DNA of 64,000 nucleotides from an uncultured Granulosicoccaceae bacterium (lineage in GTDB: Bacteria; Pseudomonadota; Gammaproteobacteria; Granulosicoccales; Granulosicoccaceae), in assembly GCA_937923745.1 (NCBI GenBank), contig CALDUO010000070.1, positions 113,958 to 177,957 of the forward strand, given 5' to 3'. Of the stretch, positions 17,127 through 26,491 are shown piece after piece; position 1 is the stretch's first letter, and every line of letters starts with the position of its first letter. Under the pieces are notes generated by a model. That model was not told the DNA's origin and ran no database searches. It saw only the letters and a list, made by a program, of their open reading frames with translations. The translations under genes were made by a program, and so were the position numbers.

Positions 17127-18422
17127 ATGCTAACCGACGGTTTTACCCGATGGCATCGACGACTACTGCAACACAGCGGTATTCGTTATCTGTTGTCAGT
17201 GGGTGCTCAAGCCTGTGTCAGTGGGTTTCATTTTGTGCTCAACTTGCTGCTGCTTCGTGAGCTCAGTCAATATGACTACGGCGTATTTGCATTTGCGTTT
17301 GTGCTGGCTTTATTTGCAGCAGCTATCAATAACGCGCTGATCTCAACACCGCTGTCTGTATTTACCCCGGTCATCACCAACGAGACCCAACGGCATCGAA
17401 GCGAGCTGATGCTCAGCAGTGTCAACCTCATGTTCTCCGTTGCACTGCTGGTAGCAGGTTTGATTTACACCTTTTTTAATGGACTTGCTGCTGACCTGAG
17501 TCTGTCAGTGACTGTGTTTGTCGCCTGTTATTCAGCCCGCCAGTTCAGTCGCAGCTTCGGATACACCCGAATGAAACCACTGGTCACCGCGGTGGGCGAT
17601 CTGACCTACGTTGGCACCGGCGCGATACTGGTGGTTCTCGCGCTGACCCAATCCGAGACATCGTCTACCGCCATCATGCTGTTGGCCCTCGCCAGCGCCA
17701 ACGGCGTGGCCATGTTGGTGGAGCGGCTGTTACTGCACGGTGCTGCAGCGTTTCGATTTAGCCTCAACGTCATCGGTGGTTACCGTGACATCTGGCATCA
17801 GTCGCGCTGGGCACTGGTGGGTGCCGTGACGACACTGCTCATTGCGCAGGCGCACAGCCTGATTGTCACAGGCGCGCTCGGACCTGACGCATTTGCCCCA
17901 CTGGCGGCGGGTTTTGTACTGTTTGGGCCAGTCCGGGTTGCCCTGCTGACGTGGCAAAATATGGTCAAACCCGAAATGGCCGTCGCGTTATCTCAGGCCC
18001 GGCACAACGTGGTACGCCTACAAATACGCAGAACCACCCTGTATATGGTGTCAGCACTATTCGTGTTCGGTGCAGCGCTGTACCTATTGTGGCCACAGAT
18101 ACACACTGCACTGTATGCGGTCCGGTATGCGGATGAGCCGATGGGGTTCATTGTGGCTATTTGGTTTTTGACCACGATCGCCGCCACACTCTACAACGCG
18201 CCAAGCGCTGGGCTCCAGGCGTTACGTGACTTCCGCATACTGGCTATCGGCAGTGTGATGGGTGCCCTGATTAGCCTCGTTGGGGTGGTGGGAATATTGC
18301 AGTTATCCAACCCGGCGATGACACTTTTCGCCACACTGGCCGCCGAACTGTTCCTGGCGGGTTTTCTGCTGGTGGTCATTCACCGAAAACTATCACAACC
18401 GGTCACTGGAGCCCTCGCGTGA
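17127..18422 (+). CDS. polysaccharide flippase (Wzx-like)
   Basis: A 431-residue integral membrane protein with about 12 hydrophobic segments and no soluble domain, of the MOP/oligosaccharide flippase type that moves lipid-linked repeat units across the inner membrane. Short charged loops, including the QFSRSFGYTRM segment near residue 145, separate the helices. Its stop overlaps the start of the next gene by 4 bases (GTGA). Assignment rests on topology and gene context, since the family is poorly conserved. Confidence 0.8.
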   Translation: MLTDGFTRWHRRLLQHSGIRYLLSVGAQACVSGFHFVLNLLLLRELSQYDYGVFAFAFVLALFAAAINNALISTPLSVFTPVITNETQRHRSELMLSSVNLMFSVALLVAGLIYTFFNGLAADLSLSVTVFVACYSARQFSRSFGYTRMKPLVTAVGDLTYVGTGAILVVLALTQSETSSTAIMLLALASANGVAMLVERLLLHGAAAFRFSLNVIGGYRDIWHQSRWALVGAVTTLLIAQAHSLIVTGALGPDAFAPLAAGFVLFGPVRVALLTWQNMVKPEMAVALSQARHNVVRLQIRRTTLYMVSALFVFGAALYLLWPQIHTALYAVRYADEPMGFIVAIWFLTTIAATLYNAPSAGLQALRDFRILAIGSVMGALISLVGVVGILQLSNPAMTLFATLAAELFLAGFLLVVIHRKLSQPVTGALA

Positions 18423-19330
18423 AAATCGTCATCGCGATCTGTACCTATCAACGACCCGAAGGTCTCGAGCGCCTGCTGAGATCCTTAACGTCGCTGGATG
18501 GCAATTACGACATCACCGTCGCCGTCGCTGACAACGACGCCGCAACCGAAGGGCTGGCGGTGGTAGAGCGCATGCGCGCAGCCTACCCGTACCCTCTGGT
18601 GGCAACACGTGCCGAAAAACCCGGCATCTCCCATTCGCGTAATGCCGCGGCGACACTGGCGCTGACACAAGAGCCCGACTTGATTGCGTTTCTGGATGAC
18701 GACGAATGGCCAGAACCCCAGTGGCTGTCAGAGATGGTCCGCGTACAAACCACCTCTAACGCAGACGCTGTCGGTGGCCCGACCGTCTCGCTGTTTCCGG
18801 ACGATGCGCCAGCCGAATTGACACAAAGCCACTATTACGGCGCAGCGCTTGATGCTGACGACGGCGGCGCCTGTCAGTTGCAGGCAGCCGGTAACTTTCT
18901 GATCAAAGCCAGCACGCTGGCATCGCTGGGCCCGCAATTCTTTCATCCCGACTTTGCACACTCTGGTGGGGAAGATCTCGCATTTTTTATGACCATGGCG
19001 CAGCGTGGCCACACGATGCACTGGGCCAAACACGCAACCGTCTACGAACCGGTGCCCGCTGAACGGTTGACCACCGAGTGGTTGCGCGAGCGCGTCAAAA
19101 TTGTTCACAACGCCAGAGTGCACGTTATGGCAGCCTTACAACCGGGACCCATTGCAACGGCGATACGTCTGGTCAAAACCGCTGGACTGGGTGCCTACGC
19201 CACCCTGTATTCGTTGGCAGGTCTTGCGTTACCGGCCATGAGGTTCGATGCCGCGTCGCTGCGCTGGAAATTCATCGGTAAACTGTCTGCTCACCTTAAT
19301 CTTCGCGCAGCGCGACCTGCGGGACACTAA
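18419..19330 (+). CDS. family 2 glycosyltransferase (ExoM-like)
   Basis: A GT-A fold transferase of 303 residues that adds a sugar to the growing lipid-linked unit. VIAICTYQRPEGLERLL opens the nucleotide-binding domain, VADNDAA follows, and the DxD-type motif is FLDDDEWP at about 83-90. GGEDLAFF at about 178-185 is the usual acceptor-site ED. The C-terminal hydrophobic patch (about 245-275) suggests membrane association. The GTG start overlaps the flippase stop. Confidence 0.88.
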   Translation: MKIVIAICTYQRPEGLERLLRSLTSLDGNYDITVAVADNDAATEGLAVVERMRAAYPYPLVATRAEKPGISHSRNAAATLALTQEPDLIAFLDDDEWPEPQWLSEMVRVQTTSNADAVGGPTVSLFPDDAPAELTQSHYYGAALDADDGGACQLQAAGNFLIKASTLASLGPQFFHPDFAHSGGEDLAFFMTMAQRGHTMHWAKHATVYEPVPAERLTTEWLRERVKIVHNARVHVMAALQPGPIATAIRLVKTAGLGAYATLYSLAGLALPAMRFDAASLRWKFIGKLSAHLNLRAARPAGH

Positions 19331-19334
19331 CGCC

Positions 19335-20291
19335 ATGTCACCCTTATTCTCAATCGTTATCCCGACCTACAATCGGGCGGACACCATGATGGACACACTG
19401 GCGTCCTGCTGGAAACAGACCTGCACTGATTTTGAGGTGATTCTGGTCGATGACGGTTCCACTGACAATACCCGCGCGGTTGCCGAATCCGTTGAACACA
19501 AGGCGTTTCGGTATATTTATCAGGACAATGCCGGGCCAGCTGCTGCTCGCAACACCGGTCTGGACGCAGCCAAAGGGCGTTACATTGCGTACCTTGACTC
19601 CGATGATGTCTGGTTGCCTGATCACCTCACGCACGCCAAAGCCGCGCTGGACACCACCGACAACCATGGGTCGGCACCCGACTTTCTGTATACACAAATT
19701 ATTGTTGACCGAGGGGTGGATCGATACTGGATCAAGCCCGCCACGGCAATGCAAACAAACGAGAGTATTTTTGACTATCTTTATGTCAGGGGTGGTTTTA
19801 TCCAAACCAGCACGATGATCGTCGCTACGCAGTATCGCGAGACTGTACGGTGGGATGAGACCGTAACATTCGGAGACAACGATCAGTACGCCATTGACCT
19901 GTGGAAAGCCGGTGCCATTCCCCGCATGCTCGACACACCTCAAACGCTATACGCCGACGCCATCAGTGCTGATGCTTTGTCGCAGCTGCCGGTGTTCAGT
20001 GGCAACACCGAGAAACACACAAATTTTTTAAACTGGATGGAAGCACAACGATCATTGATGAGCGAGCAGGCATGGCATGGATTTACCGGACACTTTAAAT
20101 CAGTGGCACTGGCACGTACCGCACCGATGGACAGTGTAAAGCTTGTCTGGCGCAGTCATCGGGCCGGCGTTATCGGACTCCCGGGAGTTGCGCGTCAGCT
20201 GTTACAGAACTTCGCCCCTCGCCTCTACCGTCGGGTCGTCGACCAGTACGTCCGTTTTCGGGGTAAACCGATGGCATCGCTGAATCTCTGA
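19335..20291 (+). CDS. family 2 glycosyltransferase
   Basis: A second GT2 enzyme of 318 residues from the ATG at 19335, four bases after the previous stop; an in-frame ATG at 19248 lies inside the upstream gene and is unlikely. It has the classical FSIVIPTYNRADT start, VDDGSTDNT at about 39-47, AGPAAARNTGLDAA and the YLDSDDVWLPDH metal site at about 90-101. Its sugar donor cannot be read from the sequence. Its stop overlaps the polymerase ATG by one base. Confidence 0.9.
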   Translation: MSPLFSIVIPTYNRADTMMDTLASCWKQTCTDFEVILVDDGSTDNTRAVAESVEHKAFRYIYQDNAGPAAARNTGLDAAKGRYIAYLDSDDVWLPDHLTHAKAALDTTDNHGSAPDFLYTQIIVDRGVDRYWIKPATAMQTNESIFDYLYVRGGFIQTSTMIVATQYRETVRWDETVTFGDNDQYAIDLWKAGAIPRMLDTPQTLYADAISADALSQLPVFSGNTEKHTNFLNWMEAQRSLMSEQAWHGFTGHFKSVALARTAPMDSVKLVWRSHRAGVIGLPGVARQLLQNFAPRLYRRVVDQYVRFRGKPMASLNL

Positions 20292-22231
20292 TGCGGGTTG
20301 CGACTTACTCCCAGCGCACGGCAGCGACCCATGCGTCTACCATTGCCGTATTACTGCTGATTACAACGATCATCCTCGGCACGACTGCGGGTCAAACCTT
20401 ACTGCAACACTTTGCACCGGGTGCAACCGGCATTGCGACGCTAGCCTGGTTTGGGCTATACCTTGTCGCCATTGTTGGGCTGATGTTTAACCATGGCCTG
20501 AACTGGCTGTTCTGGATTGCGCGTTACCGTGTGTTGTTGGTGGTGCTGTTAATCGGTACGGCCATCTCTATCAGTTGGTCTATCGATCCCCCCACCAGCG
20601 CCGCCCGCACCGTACATTTGCTGGGCACCAGTATGGTCGCTATTTATCTCGGCTTTATGATACCGCTGGTCTCCATTCTGAACATACTGTCCGTCGTCCT
20701 GGGTGGCATTCTGCTGATCAGTATTGCGTCTGTCTTCGCACTGCCCGAATTGGGGATTGAAGCATACGAGGGTACCCGTGTCTGGAAAGGCATCACCACG
20801 TCCAAAAATACATTGGGCTTCTGGGCTGCCACCGGCGTGCTGTTGTATTGCAGTCAGTTAGGCAAGCCGCTGAACTTAACCCGTAAATTTCTGGCTGTAC
20901 TCTTTGCACTGATCAGCCTCGCGGCACTGTATTTTAGTCACTCTGCAACCTCGTTGTTGGCGCTGATTGTCGGTGGTGCTGTGGCGTTGTATTTCTTTAT
21001 TTCCATACGTTTTCAACTTGGCTTTGTGCGTATGGCGGTGATGGCTATTTTGTTTGGCTCGGTAACAGTGCTTGCGTTACTCAATATTGATACCGCAGAA
21101 CTGGTCGGCCGCTCTGGCGATCTGACCGGGCGCGGCGAGGTGTGGGAACAAACTTGGCGACTGATCCTCGATAAACCGTTAACCGGATATGGTTATGGCA
21201 GTATCTGGCACCCGAATGATCAAACCCTGTGGATTCAGCAAAGCCTCACCGATTTCACGTGGATTGTCTATCACGCCCACAACGGCTTTTTGCAACTGGC
21301 CTCCGAAATCGGATTACCACTGTCATGCATTGCCATGCTCATGGTGGTGCAACAAATGATCGAAATTTTTTACTGCCAGTACGAACGTCAGCAAGTCGGT
21401 GTTTTATTTGTGCTCGGCTTTGTGACAGCGTACCTGGTCACCAATTACTCCGAGGCGCGTTTTCTGGTGCATCGGGAACTGTACTGGGTGTTGTTTCTGG
21501 CTCTGCCAATCAGTATGCTCCGCCAGGTCAGTGTGGTCATGGCTGATGATGTGGTCTCTGATGACCCGGTCACCAACGAACGCCCCGATGACCCGTCGCC
21601 CCGCCCCTCTAATGATAAACCGGCTTTTGACGCTAACAACGCTGAGCCAAACAGGTGGAATACCCAAGACAGTCTTGAGTCAGATGCCGCATCACCCGCT
21701 ACCGCCAGACTGACTGCGGCGGGCGCGACAGCCACAACCGATGATGCCAGTAAAGCTGCGCACCTGAGAGCTGACGACCTAGATGATCTGTTCAGTGATG
21801 AGCAACGTCCCGCACCGGCACACTATCGTGACGCGACGCAGGCCTTTGCAGCGATACAAGCTGACCCCTTTGACAAAACCATGGTGTCGTTCACAGGGCC
21901 TGACTTTGACGATGCCCTGATCGAAGGCGACAGCGTGGTTGAGTTTTCTGATGAAATCACCGGAGACTTCCGTCCGGATCAGGCTGATAGCGACGATGCA
22001 GGTCGTGTGTACACACAACGCCGGGAACAATCGGCGACACCGTCAGATCCATCGTGGGATCCGGCCCTTGAGCGTCGTAATCAGCGTCGTGGGGAACAGC
22101 CCAGCGATTGGACCGACACTGACCCGATCGACAACCCTGCTGACAACGACTTCTTTGATAGGCAGCAAGCAGATTCTATTGATATCGATCTTGACGATAT
22201 CCCGAACAAAAAAGGGACACAGAACCCATGA
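20291..22231 (+). CDS. Wzy/O-antigen ligase-like polymerase with acidic tail
   Basis: Residues 1-415 are a polytopic membrane protein with about 11 helices and the Wzy_C pattern: the GRSGDLTGRGEVW loop, then GYGYGSIWHP and YHAHNGFLQLASEIG, which form the catalytic periplasmic loop of polymerases and ligases. It should join repeat units on the periplasmic side. Residues about 417-646 form an unusual tail of about 230 residues, dominated by Asp, Glu, Pro, Ser and Thr, with no hydrophobic segment, probably disordered and cytosolic. Standard family members stop soon after the last helix. The ATG overlaps the upstream stop by one base (TGATG), and the stop overlaps galE by four. Confidence 0.85.
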   Translation: MRVATYSQRTAATHASTIAVLLLITTIILGTTAGQTLLQHFAPGATGIATLAWFGLYLVAIVGLMFNHGLNWLFWIARYRVLLVVLLIGTAISISWSIDPPTSAARTVHLLGTSMVAIYLGFMIPLVSILNILSVVLGGILLISIASVFALPELGIEAYEGTRVWKGITTSKNTLGFWAATGVLLYCSQLGKPLNLTRKFLAVLFALISLAALYFSHSATSLLALIVGGAVALYFFISIRFQLGFVRMAVMAILFGSVTVLALLNIDTAELVGRSGDLTGRGEVWEQTWRLILDKPLTGYGYGSIWHPNDQTLWIQQSLTDFTWIVYHAHNGFLQLASEIGLPLSCIAMLMVVQQMIEIFYCQYERQQVGVLFVLGFVTAYLVTNYSEARFLVHRELYWVLFLALPISMLRQVSVVMADDVVSDDPVTNERPDDPSPRPSNDKPAFDANNAEPNRWNTQDSLESDAASPATARLTAAGATATTDDASKAAHLRADDLDDLFSDEQRPAPAHYRDATQAFAAIQADPFDKTMVSFTGPDFDDALIEGDSVVEFSDEITGDFRPDQADSDDAGRVYTQRREQSATPSDPSWDPALERRNQRRGEQPSDWTDTDPIDNPADNDFFDRQQADSIDIDLDDIPNKKGTQNP

Positions 22232-23253
22232 CAAAATCCATTTTGGTCACTGGCGGCGCCGGTTACATTGGGTCGCATATGACCCGCATGCTCAAGGCCG
22301 ATGGCTATAACGTCGTGGTGTACGACAACCTGTCCCGCGGCAATGCCGACGCCGTGCTCGACACGACTCTGGTCGAGGGTGATATTCGTGATGACGCGCT
22401 GTTAGGCAAAACGCTTGAGGACCACGGCATTGAGGCTGTCATGCACTTTGCGGCCCTCGCCTACGTCGGTGAGTCGGTCACAGAACCAGACATGTATTAC
22501 GACAATAACGTAATTGGTACGTTTCGGTTACTGAACACCATGCGTCGACACCATGTTAACCGTTTTGTTTTTTCATCCACCTGTGCCACCTACGGTGAGC
22601 CGGACACGTTACCCATCACCGAAGACACACGACAAAATCCGATTAATCCTTACGGCCATTCCAAATTAATGGTCGAACAGATATTGATGGACTACGCGGT
22701 TGCCTACCAGTTGCGCAGTATTGCACTGCGTTATTTTAATGCAGCCGGGTGCGCCGAAGACGGCAGCCTCGGTGAACGTCATGACCCCGAAACCCATTTG
22801 CTTCCGCTGGTGCTGTTTGAAGCGCTGCGTATCAAAGCCGGTGGTGATCCGGCAGATACCAAGCTGTGTATTTTCGGTGATGATTTTGATACGCGCGATG
22901 GCACCTGTGTTCGTGATTACATTCATGTGACTGATCTGTGCCGTGCACATATCCATGCGTTAGAGCGCTTGTTCGAGACACCGGAAGCCGGCGCCGAGCA
23001 GTTTAATTTAGGGGTTAATCGAGGCGTTACCGTGCTTGAGGTCATTCAGGCCTGCAGTCGTATCACCGGCGTCGACATTCCCTACAAAATGGCCCCACGA
23101 CGAGCCGGTGATCCGCCCGAGCTGGTCTCCGATGCAACCAAAGCCATGGACATTCTCGGGTGGCAGCCGCGGTTCCACGACATCGACAATAGCATCGAAC
23201 ACGCATGGAAATGGTTTTCGACGCACGTACCCGATGCCGTCAAAGCATCGTGA
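22228..23253 (+). CDS. galE: UDP-glucose 4-epimerase
   Basis: Interconverts UDP-glucose and UDP-galactose, giving galactosyl donors for the polysaccharide. It has 341 residues, the usual length. The NAD site GGAGYIGSH is at 8-16, the catalytic Ser/Thr lies in the SSTCATYGEP segment, and the YxxxK pair is YGHSK at about 145-149. GERHDPETHLLP and RDGTCVRDYIHVTDL are typical GalE blocks. The start overlaps the polymerase stop (ATGA), so supply of the nucleotide sugar is co-expressed with the polymerase. Confidence 0.95.
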   Translation: MTKSILVTGGAGYIGSHMTRMLKADGYNVVVYDNLSRGNADAVLDTTLVEGDIRDDALLGKTLEDHGIEAVMHFAALAYVGESVTEPDMYYDNNVIGTFRLLNTMRRHHVNRFVFSSTCATYGEPDTLPITEDTRQNPINPYGHSKLMVEQILMDYAVAYQLRSIALRYFNAAGCAEDGSLGERHDPETHLLPLVLFEALRIKAGGDPADTKLCIFGDDFDTRDGTCVRDYIHVTDLCRAHIHALERLFETPEAGAEQFNLGVNRGVTVLEVIQACSRITGVDIPYKMAPRRAGDPPELVSDATKAMDILGWQPRFHDIDNSIEHAWKWFSTHVPDAVKAS

Positions 23254-24086
23254 ACGCCAGCTTTCGAGCCGTCGTAACGGGTCTGTTGTTAGCATCAGGC
23301 TCTGTTGCGGCAAACGATCATCCGTTTGAATCGACCTGTTGGCAACAAAGCTTCGAAGATCAGTTTGAACAACTCGATCTGTACGATGCAACAACCGGTG
23401 AAGGCCAATGGAAGACGTCGTATATCTGGCCGCGTGATGTCATTATTAACAACGAACTGCAGTACTATATTGATCCGTCGATACATGGCCACAGCCCGTA
23501 CCTGACAGACGACGGGGTGTTGCATATCGTCGCTGATCGCACAACCAACGTCAGTTTGGATACACCGGTACAAAGTGAGTATGTGTCCGGTGTGTTGACT
23601 ACCGAAAAATCATTCGCACAGCAGTACGGTCGTTTTGAAGTCAGCGCCAAAGTGCCAGCCGGTCGCGGACTATGGCCAGCGTTTTGGTTATTGCCATCAT
23701 TCGATCAATGGCCCGAAGGCGTTGCCGTGTTACCGGAACTTGATGTCATGGAGTTTCTGGGTCATGAGCCCCGAACATTCCACACCACGTTGCACACCAA
23801 TCAAACCGGCAAGCTCACCTCGCACCCCTACACCCATACCCTGCGAGAAGATCTGACCAAAGAATTTCACCTCTACTCCACCATCTGGAGCGAACGTGAA
23901 GTACGCTGGTTTATCGATGGAAAGCTGGTAGCAAGACATCCAACCCCTGCCGACTTTACACGCCCGGTTCACTTCCTGCTAAACCTCGCCGTCGGTGGCA
24001 ACTGGCCAGGTGCTCCCGACAGAAACACCCGCTTCCCGGCACACTTCGAAATCGACTACGTCAAAGCCTACAAATCCATTTGCTAA
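23250..24086 (+). CDS. secreted family 16 glycoside hydrolase
   Basis: A retaining endo-beta-glycanase of the GH16 family, whose members include ExoK/ExsH-type enzymes that trim exopolysaccharide and laminarinases. The GTG at 23250 overlaps the galE stop (GTGA) and gives MNASFRAVVTGLLLASGSVA, a normal signal peptide cleaved before AND. The catalytic signature ExDxxE is ELDVME at 163-168, preceded by GLWPAFWLLPS. It has 278 residues and is a single domain. Placed last in the locus, it probably controls the length of the secreted polymer or releases it; degradation of external beta-glucan is the alternative. Confidence 0.9.
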   Translation: MNASFRAVVTGLLLASGSVAANDHPFESTCWQQSFEDQFEQLDLYDATTGEGQWKTSYIWPRDVIINNELQYYIDPSIHGHSPYLTDDGVLHIVADRTTNVSLDTPVQSEYVSGVLTTEKSFAQQYGRFEVSAKVPAGRGLWPAFWLLPSFDQWPEGVAVLPELDVMEFLGHEPRTFHTTLHTNQTGKLTSHPYTHTLREDLTKEFHLYSTIWSEREVRWFIDGKLVARHPTPADFTRPVHFLLNLAVGGNWPGAPDRNTRFPAHFEIDYVKAYKSIC

Positions 24087-24131
24087 AACCACACTGCCCG
24101 GTAGTCTACCGAGTCAACTGACATACAGCGC

Positions 24132-24282
24132 CCTGACGCCATCTGAGAGTGGATCATGTGCGTTGAGGATCGGTGAGGATCGGCTGCAGTCGATTGAGCA
24201 GCGCAGTTTACACCGGTAAATGAGCCGCGCAAATCGACTTCCAACGCCGCATCAGCGTGCAGGATCACCTCTGAGACGAAGT
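24132..24282. repeat. palindromic element, copy 1 (151 bp)
   Basis: First of three tandem copies. It carries a 10-base internal duplication (gaggatcg twice, near 24166-24182) that is absent from copies 2 and 3. The left end ctgacgccatctgagag is complementary to the right end of the array at 15 of 17 positions. Confidence 0.9.
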
Positions 24283-24423
24283 CCTGACGCCATCTCAGAG
24301 TGGATCATGTGCGTTGAGGCAAGGCGGCAGTCGATTGAGCAGCGCAGTTTACACCGGTAAATGAGCCGCGCAAATCGACTTCCAACGCCGCATCGGCGTG
24401 CAGGATCACCTCTGAGACGAAGT
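24283..24423. repeat. palindromic element, copy 2 (141 bp)
   Basis: Complementary segments are nested about one centre: ctctgaga ends, gcgttg (24311) with caacgc (24383), gtcgatt (24330) with aatcgac (24373), and tttac (24348) with gtaaa (24357). Each unit can therefore fold into one long imperfect hairpin. Confidence 0.9.
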
Positions 24424-24567
24424 CCTGACGCCATCTCAGAGTGGATCATGTGCGTTGAGGCAAGGCGGCAGTCGATTGAGCAGCGCAGTTTACACCGGTA
24501 AATGAGCCGCGCAAATCGACTTCCAACGCCGCATCAGCGTGCAGGATCACCTCTGAGACGGCGTCAG
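24424..24567. repeat. palindromic element, copy 3, with complete right end
   Basis: The third copy ends in ctctgagacggcgtcag (24551-24567), the near-exact reverse complement of the left end ctgacgccatctcagag. The right end includes the TGA stop (24564-24566) of the Omp85-family gene. The array lies between two convergent genes and could stop transcription from both sides. Confidence 0.9.
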
Positions 24568-26180
24568 AATTCGGCTTTGGTTTTAATGACTAACTGAACG
24601 CCAGAAACGTCGTCCACCCCATCAACAGCGGTCACCGGTTTCGCCAAATCAATATGCAAGACCCGGTTGTTTGCCTGTCGTGCCCAGACGGCACGTAAGC
24701 CAACACCCACATCGGTTAACAGCGCTGGCTCATCACCATCGGAACGCCAGGCTTGACCGGCATCCACAAACGTTGCAAACCCAAATCGCAGCAATCGCCA
24801 AGGGTACCAGTCGGGAAAGAAACGGTACTCGGCCGTTGCTATTGCACGACGATCACCGGATTGGATACGTAACGGATAACCCCGCAGTCCGGTGTCACCA
24901 CCGAGTAGCAGTTGCTGTTCACGAAACGGGTTATCAATAGCCGAAAGCGAGGCCTGAAAAAATAACTGTTGGCGTCGACTCAGAAATCGAAAACTCCTGA
25001 GTCTCGCAGTGCCCGTAGCCTGATCAACGCCGGCATTGGATACTCGCACTGACGCGCTGGCAGACACCTGGCCCAACCAAAACTCTGACGGCTGGAAACC
25101 TCGGGAATAACCCCCGCTGATAATCAAACCGGACAAGTTGGCTCCGAGCACCTGCGACGACCAACCGACACTGGCGGACACACGATGTCCTAAGGATACG
25201 TCTTCTATCGTCTCCAATAGCGACAGGTTACTGCGTTTGACATAACGATCCTGAAGATACTCTATTCCCAAAAAGGGATACACAAACCGTCGAACGTCAG
25301 GTTCATCCGATGCTGAGGTGACAGACGTCACTGGCACGACCAAAGAGACTTCGGCCTCATCAAAGATGAGTCCACCGGAATAGCGTGTGGCTGCACCCTG
25401 AATCAGGCCAGCAGAAAATCCGCGCGATACATTCAGATTACGCCTACGCTGGGTAAACCCCTGCACTGCCCGGCCATCTTCAAACGTTGAGCTGCCAAAG
25501 ACCTGATTGGACACTGACACCTGCCACGCATCACGACTGTCCAACCCATAAAACGGTTTTTGCCATCGCAGTGCCGTGCCCTCACCATCACTGTTGGAGT
25601 CGAGTTGAAGCGACACCTGTTGGCGCGTACCCCGAAACGCCGGGTCCGAGAAAAAGAACGTGCGCGACTCCCGGTCTACACTGCTGTCAATTCTGAATAA
25701 GAGTGCCCGGCCAGAGCCAAACAGGTTGGCCTCACGCACTTCGAATCGATACTCATTTTCACCACCCGCTCGCTCCAGCGAAAAATTCGTGCTTAACGAC
25801 CAATTGTCTGATGTTTCTACCAACAGATTGACCGCACCGTTACAGACCTCAGTCTCGCGAATTGTGACACGGTGCAGGTAGGACGTACTGCGAAGGTTAC
25901 GCTCGGTTTCATCCAGTACCCGGCGGGAGTAGGTATCACCGGTGCGAAAGAGCAGTTGTTGTCGGACAACGTTGGGTCTGGTTGGCCGGTGCCATTCATT
26001 GGTAAACCGATGGAACCATCGATTCTCTTCAGGCAGGCTCAGGTCAAAAACGTTTGCTGTTTTGACCTCGATGTCACCGACGACCAGCGTGACGTCGCCT
26101 TGATCAGTCTCGGACCAGGGTCGGCACGCATCGGCAGCGGCAACCGACCATGGCAGCAACAGCAGTAGCAGAAATTTCAT
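24564..26180 (-). CDS. Omp85-family outer-membrane protein (BamA/TamA-like)
   Basis: A 538-residue protein with a signal peptide (MKFLLLLLLPWSVAAA), a short periplasmic part that contains one recognisable POTRA-like region (about 70-135, including TRPNVVRQQLLFRTGD and a conserved-type RNLRSTSYLHRV), and a C-terminal 16-strand surface-antigen barrel from about 140. The chain ends in phenylalanine (KTKAEF), as outer-membrane barrels do. BamA has five POTRA domains and TamA three, so this is a short paralogue rather than the essential BamA. ATG 26180 is taken as start; GTG 26183 is directly adjacent. The stop codon lies within the palindromic array. Confidence 0.82.
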   Translation of the reverse strand: MKFLLLLLLPWSVAAADACRPWSETDQGDVTLVVGDIEVKTANVFDLSLPEENRWFHRFTNEWHRPTRPNVVRQQLLFRTGDTYSRRVLDETERNLRSTSYLHRVTIRETEVCNGAVNLLVETSDNWSLSTNFSLERAGGENEYRFEVREANLFGSGRALLFRIDSSVDRESRTFFFSDPAFRGTRQQVSLQLDSNSDGEGTALRWQKPFYGLDSRDAWQVSVSNQVFGSSTFEDGRAVQGFTQRRRNLNVSRGFSAGLIQGAATRYSGGLIFDEAEVSLVVPVTSVTSASDEPDVRRFVYPFLGIEYLQDRYVKRSNLSLLETIEDVSLGHRVSASVGWSSQVLGANLSGLIISGGYSRGFQPSEFWLGQVSASASVRVSNAGVDQATGTARLRSFRFLSRRQQLFFQASLSAIDNPFREQQLLLGGDTGLRGYPLRIQSGDRRAIATAEYRFFPDWYPWRLLRFGFATFVDAGQAWRSDGDEPALLTDVGVGLRAVWARQANNRVLHIDLAKPVTAVDGVDDVSGVQLVIKTKAEF

Positions 26181-26491
26181 CACATCACAGACGCAAGTCC
26201 TGCGCCTGCTCGGGTATTGATCAGACAGGATTTACCCTAAAAAAATCGATCAGCGCCACAGATAAGCGGCTGGGGGAACATGACACGAAATGGCAGGGCC
26301 CGCAGATGACGCGGAGCCTGAAAAAATTTTGGCTTACGGGTGCCCGAGCGGGCGCGCTGTCAGGATCACTCTATTTCTGCAGCCGTTAATATTGGATCGC
26401 TATTCCGGATCGCTATTCCGGATGGCTGTGGCCCCGGTTACCTCATGCTCGGTAACGCGGGAGACCAAAATGTGCACACAGTCGAGGGGTG
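26181..26491. other. intergenic region with a 13-bp duplication and a hairpin
   Basis: No gene is seen. It holds two exact 13-bp repeats at 26394-26419 and a 6-bp hairpin gttacc/ggtaac (26437-26456). The hairpin lies just downstream of the truncated LtaS-like gene. No remnant of a sulfatase domain can be read here in any - strand frame. Confidence 0.5.
26394..26419. repeat. 13-bp tandem repeat, 2 exact copies
   Basis: ggatcgctattcc is directly repeated at 26394 and 26407, followed by a partial third copy (ggatgg). It is non-coding, downstream of the LtaS-like fragment. Confidence 0.8.

Noticed and set aside
19248..19334. Earlier ATG for the second GT2 gene
   Set aside because: It lies deep inside the preceding gene and would add a non-homologous extension; ATG 19335 begins directly at the conserved GT2 start.
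24083..24449. Small - strand frames inside the palindromic array
   Set aside because: The same peptide recurs because the DNA is repeated; there is no ribosome site or domain.
24132..24567. CRISPR array
   Set aside because: The repeats are 141-151 bp and abut each other with no unique spacers, and no cas gene is present.
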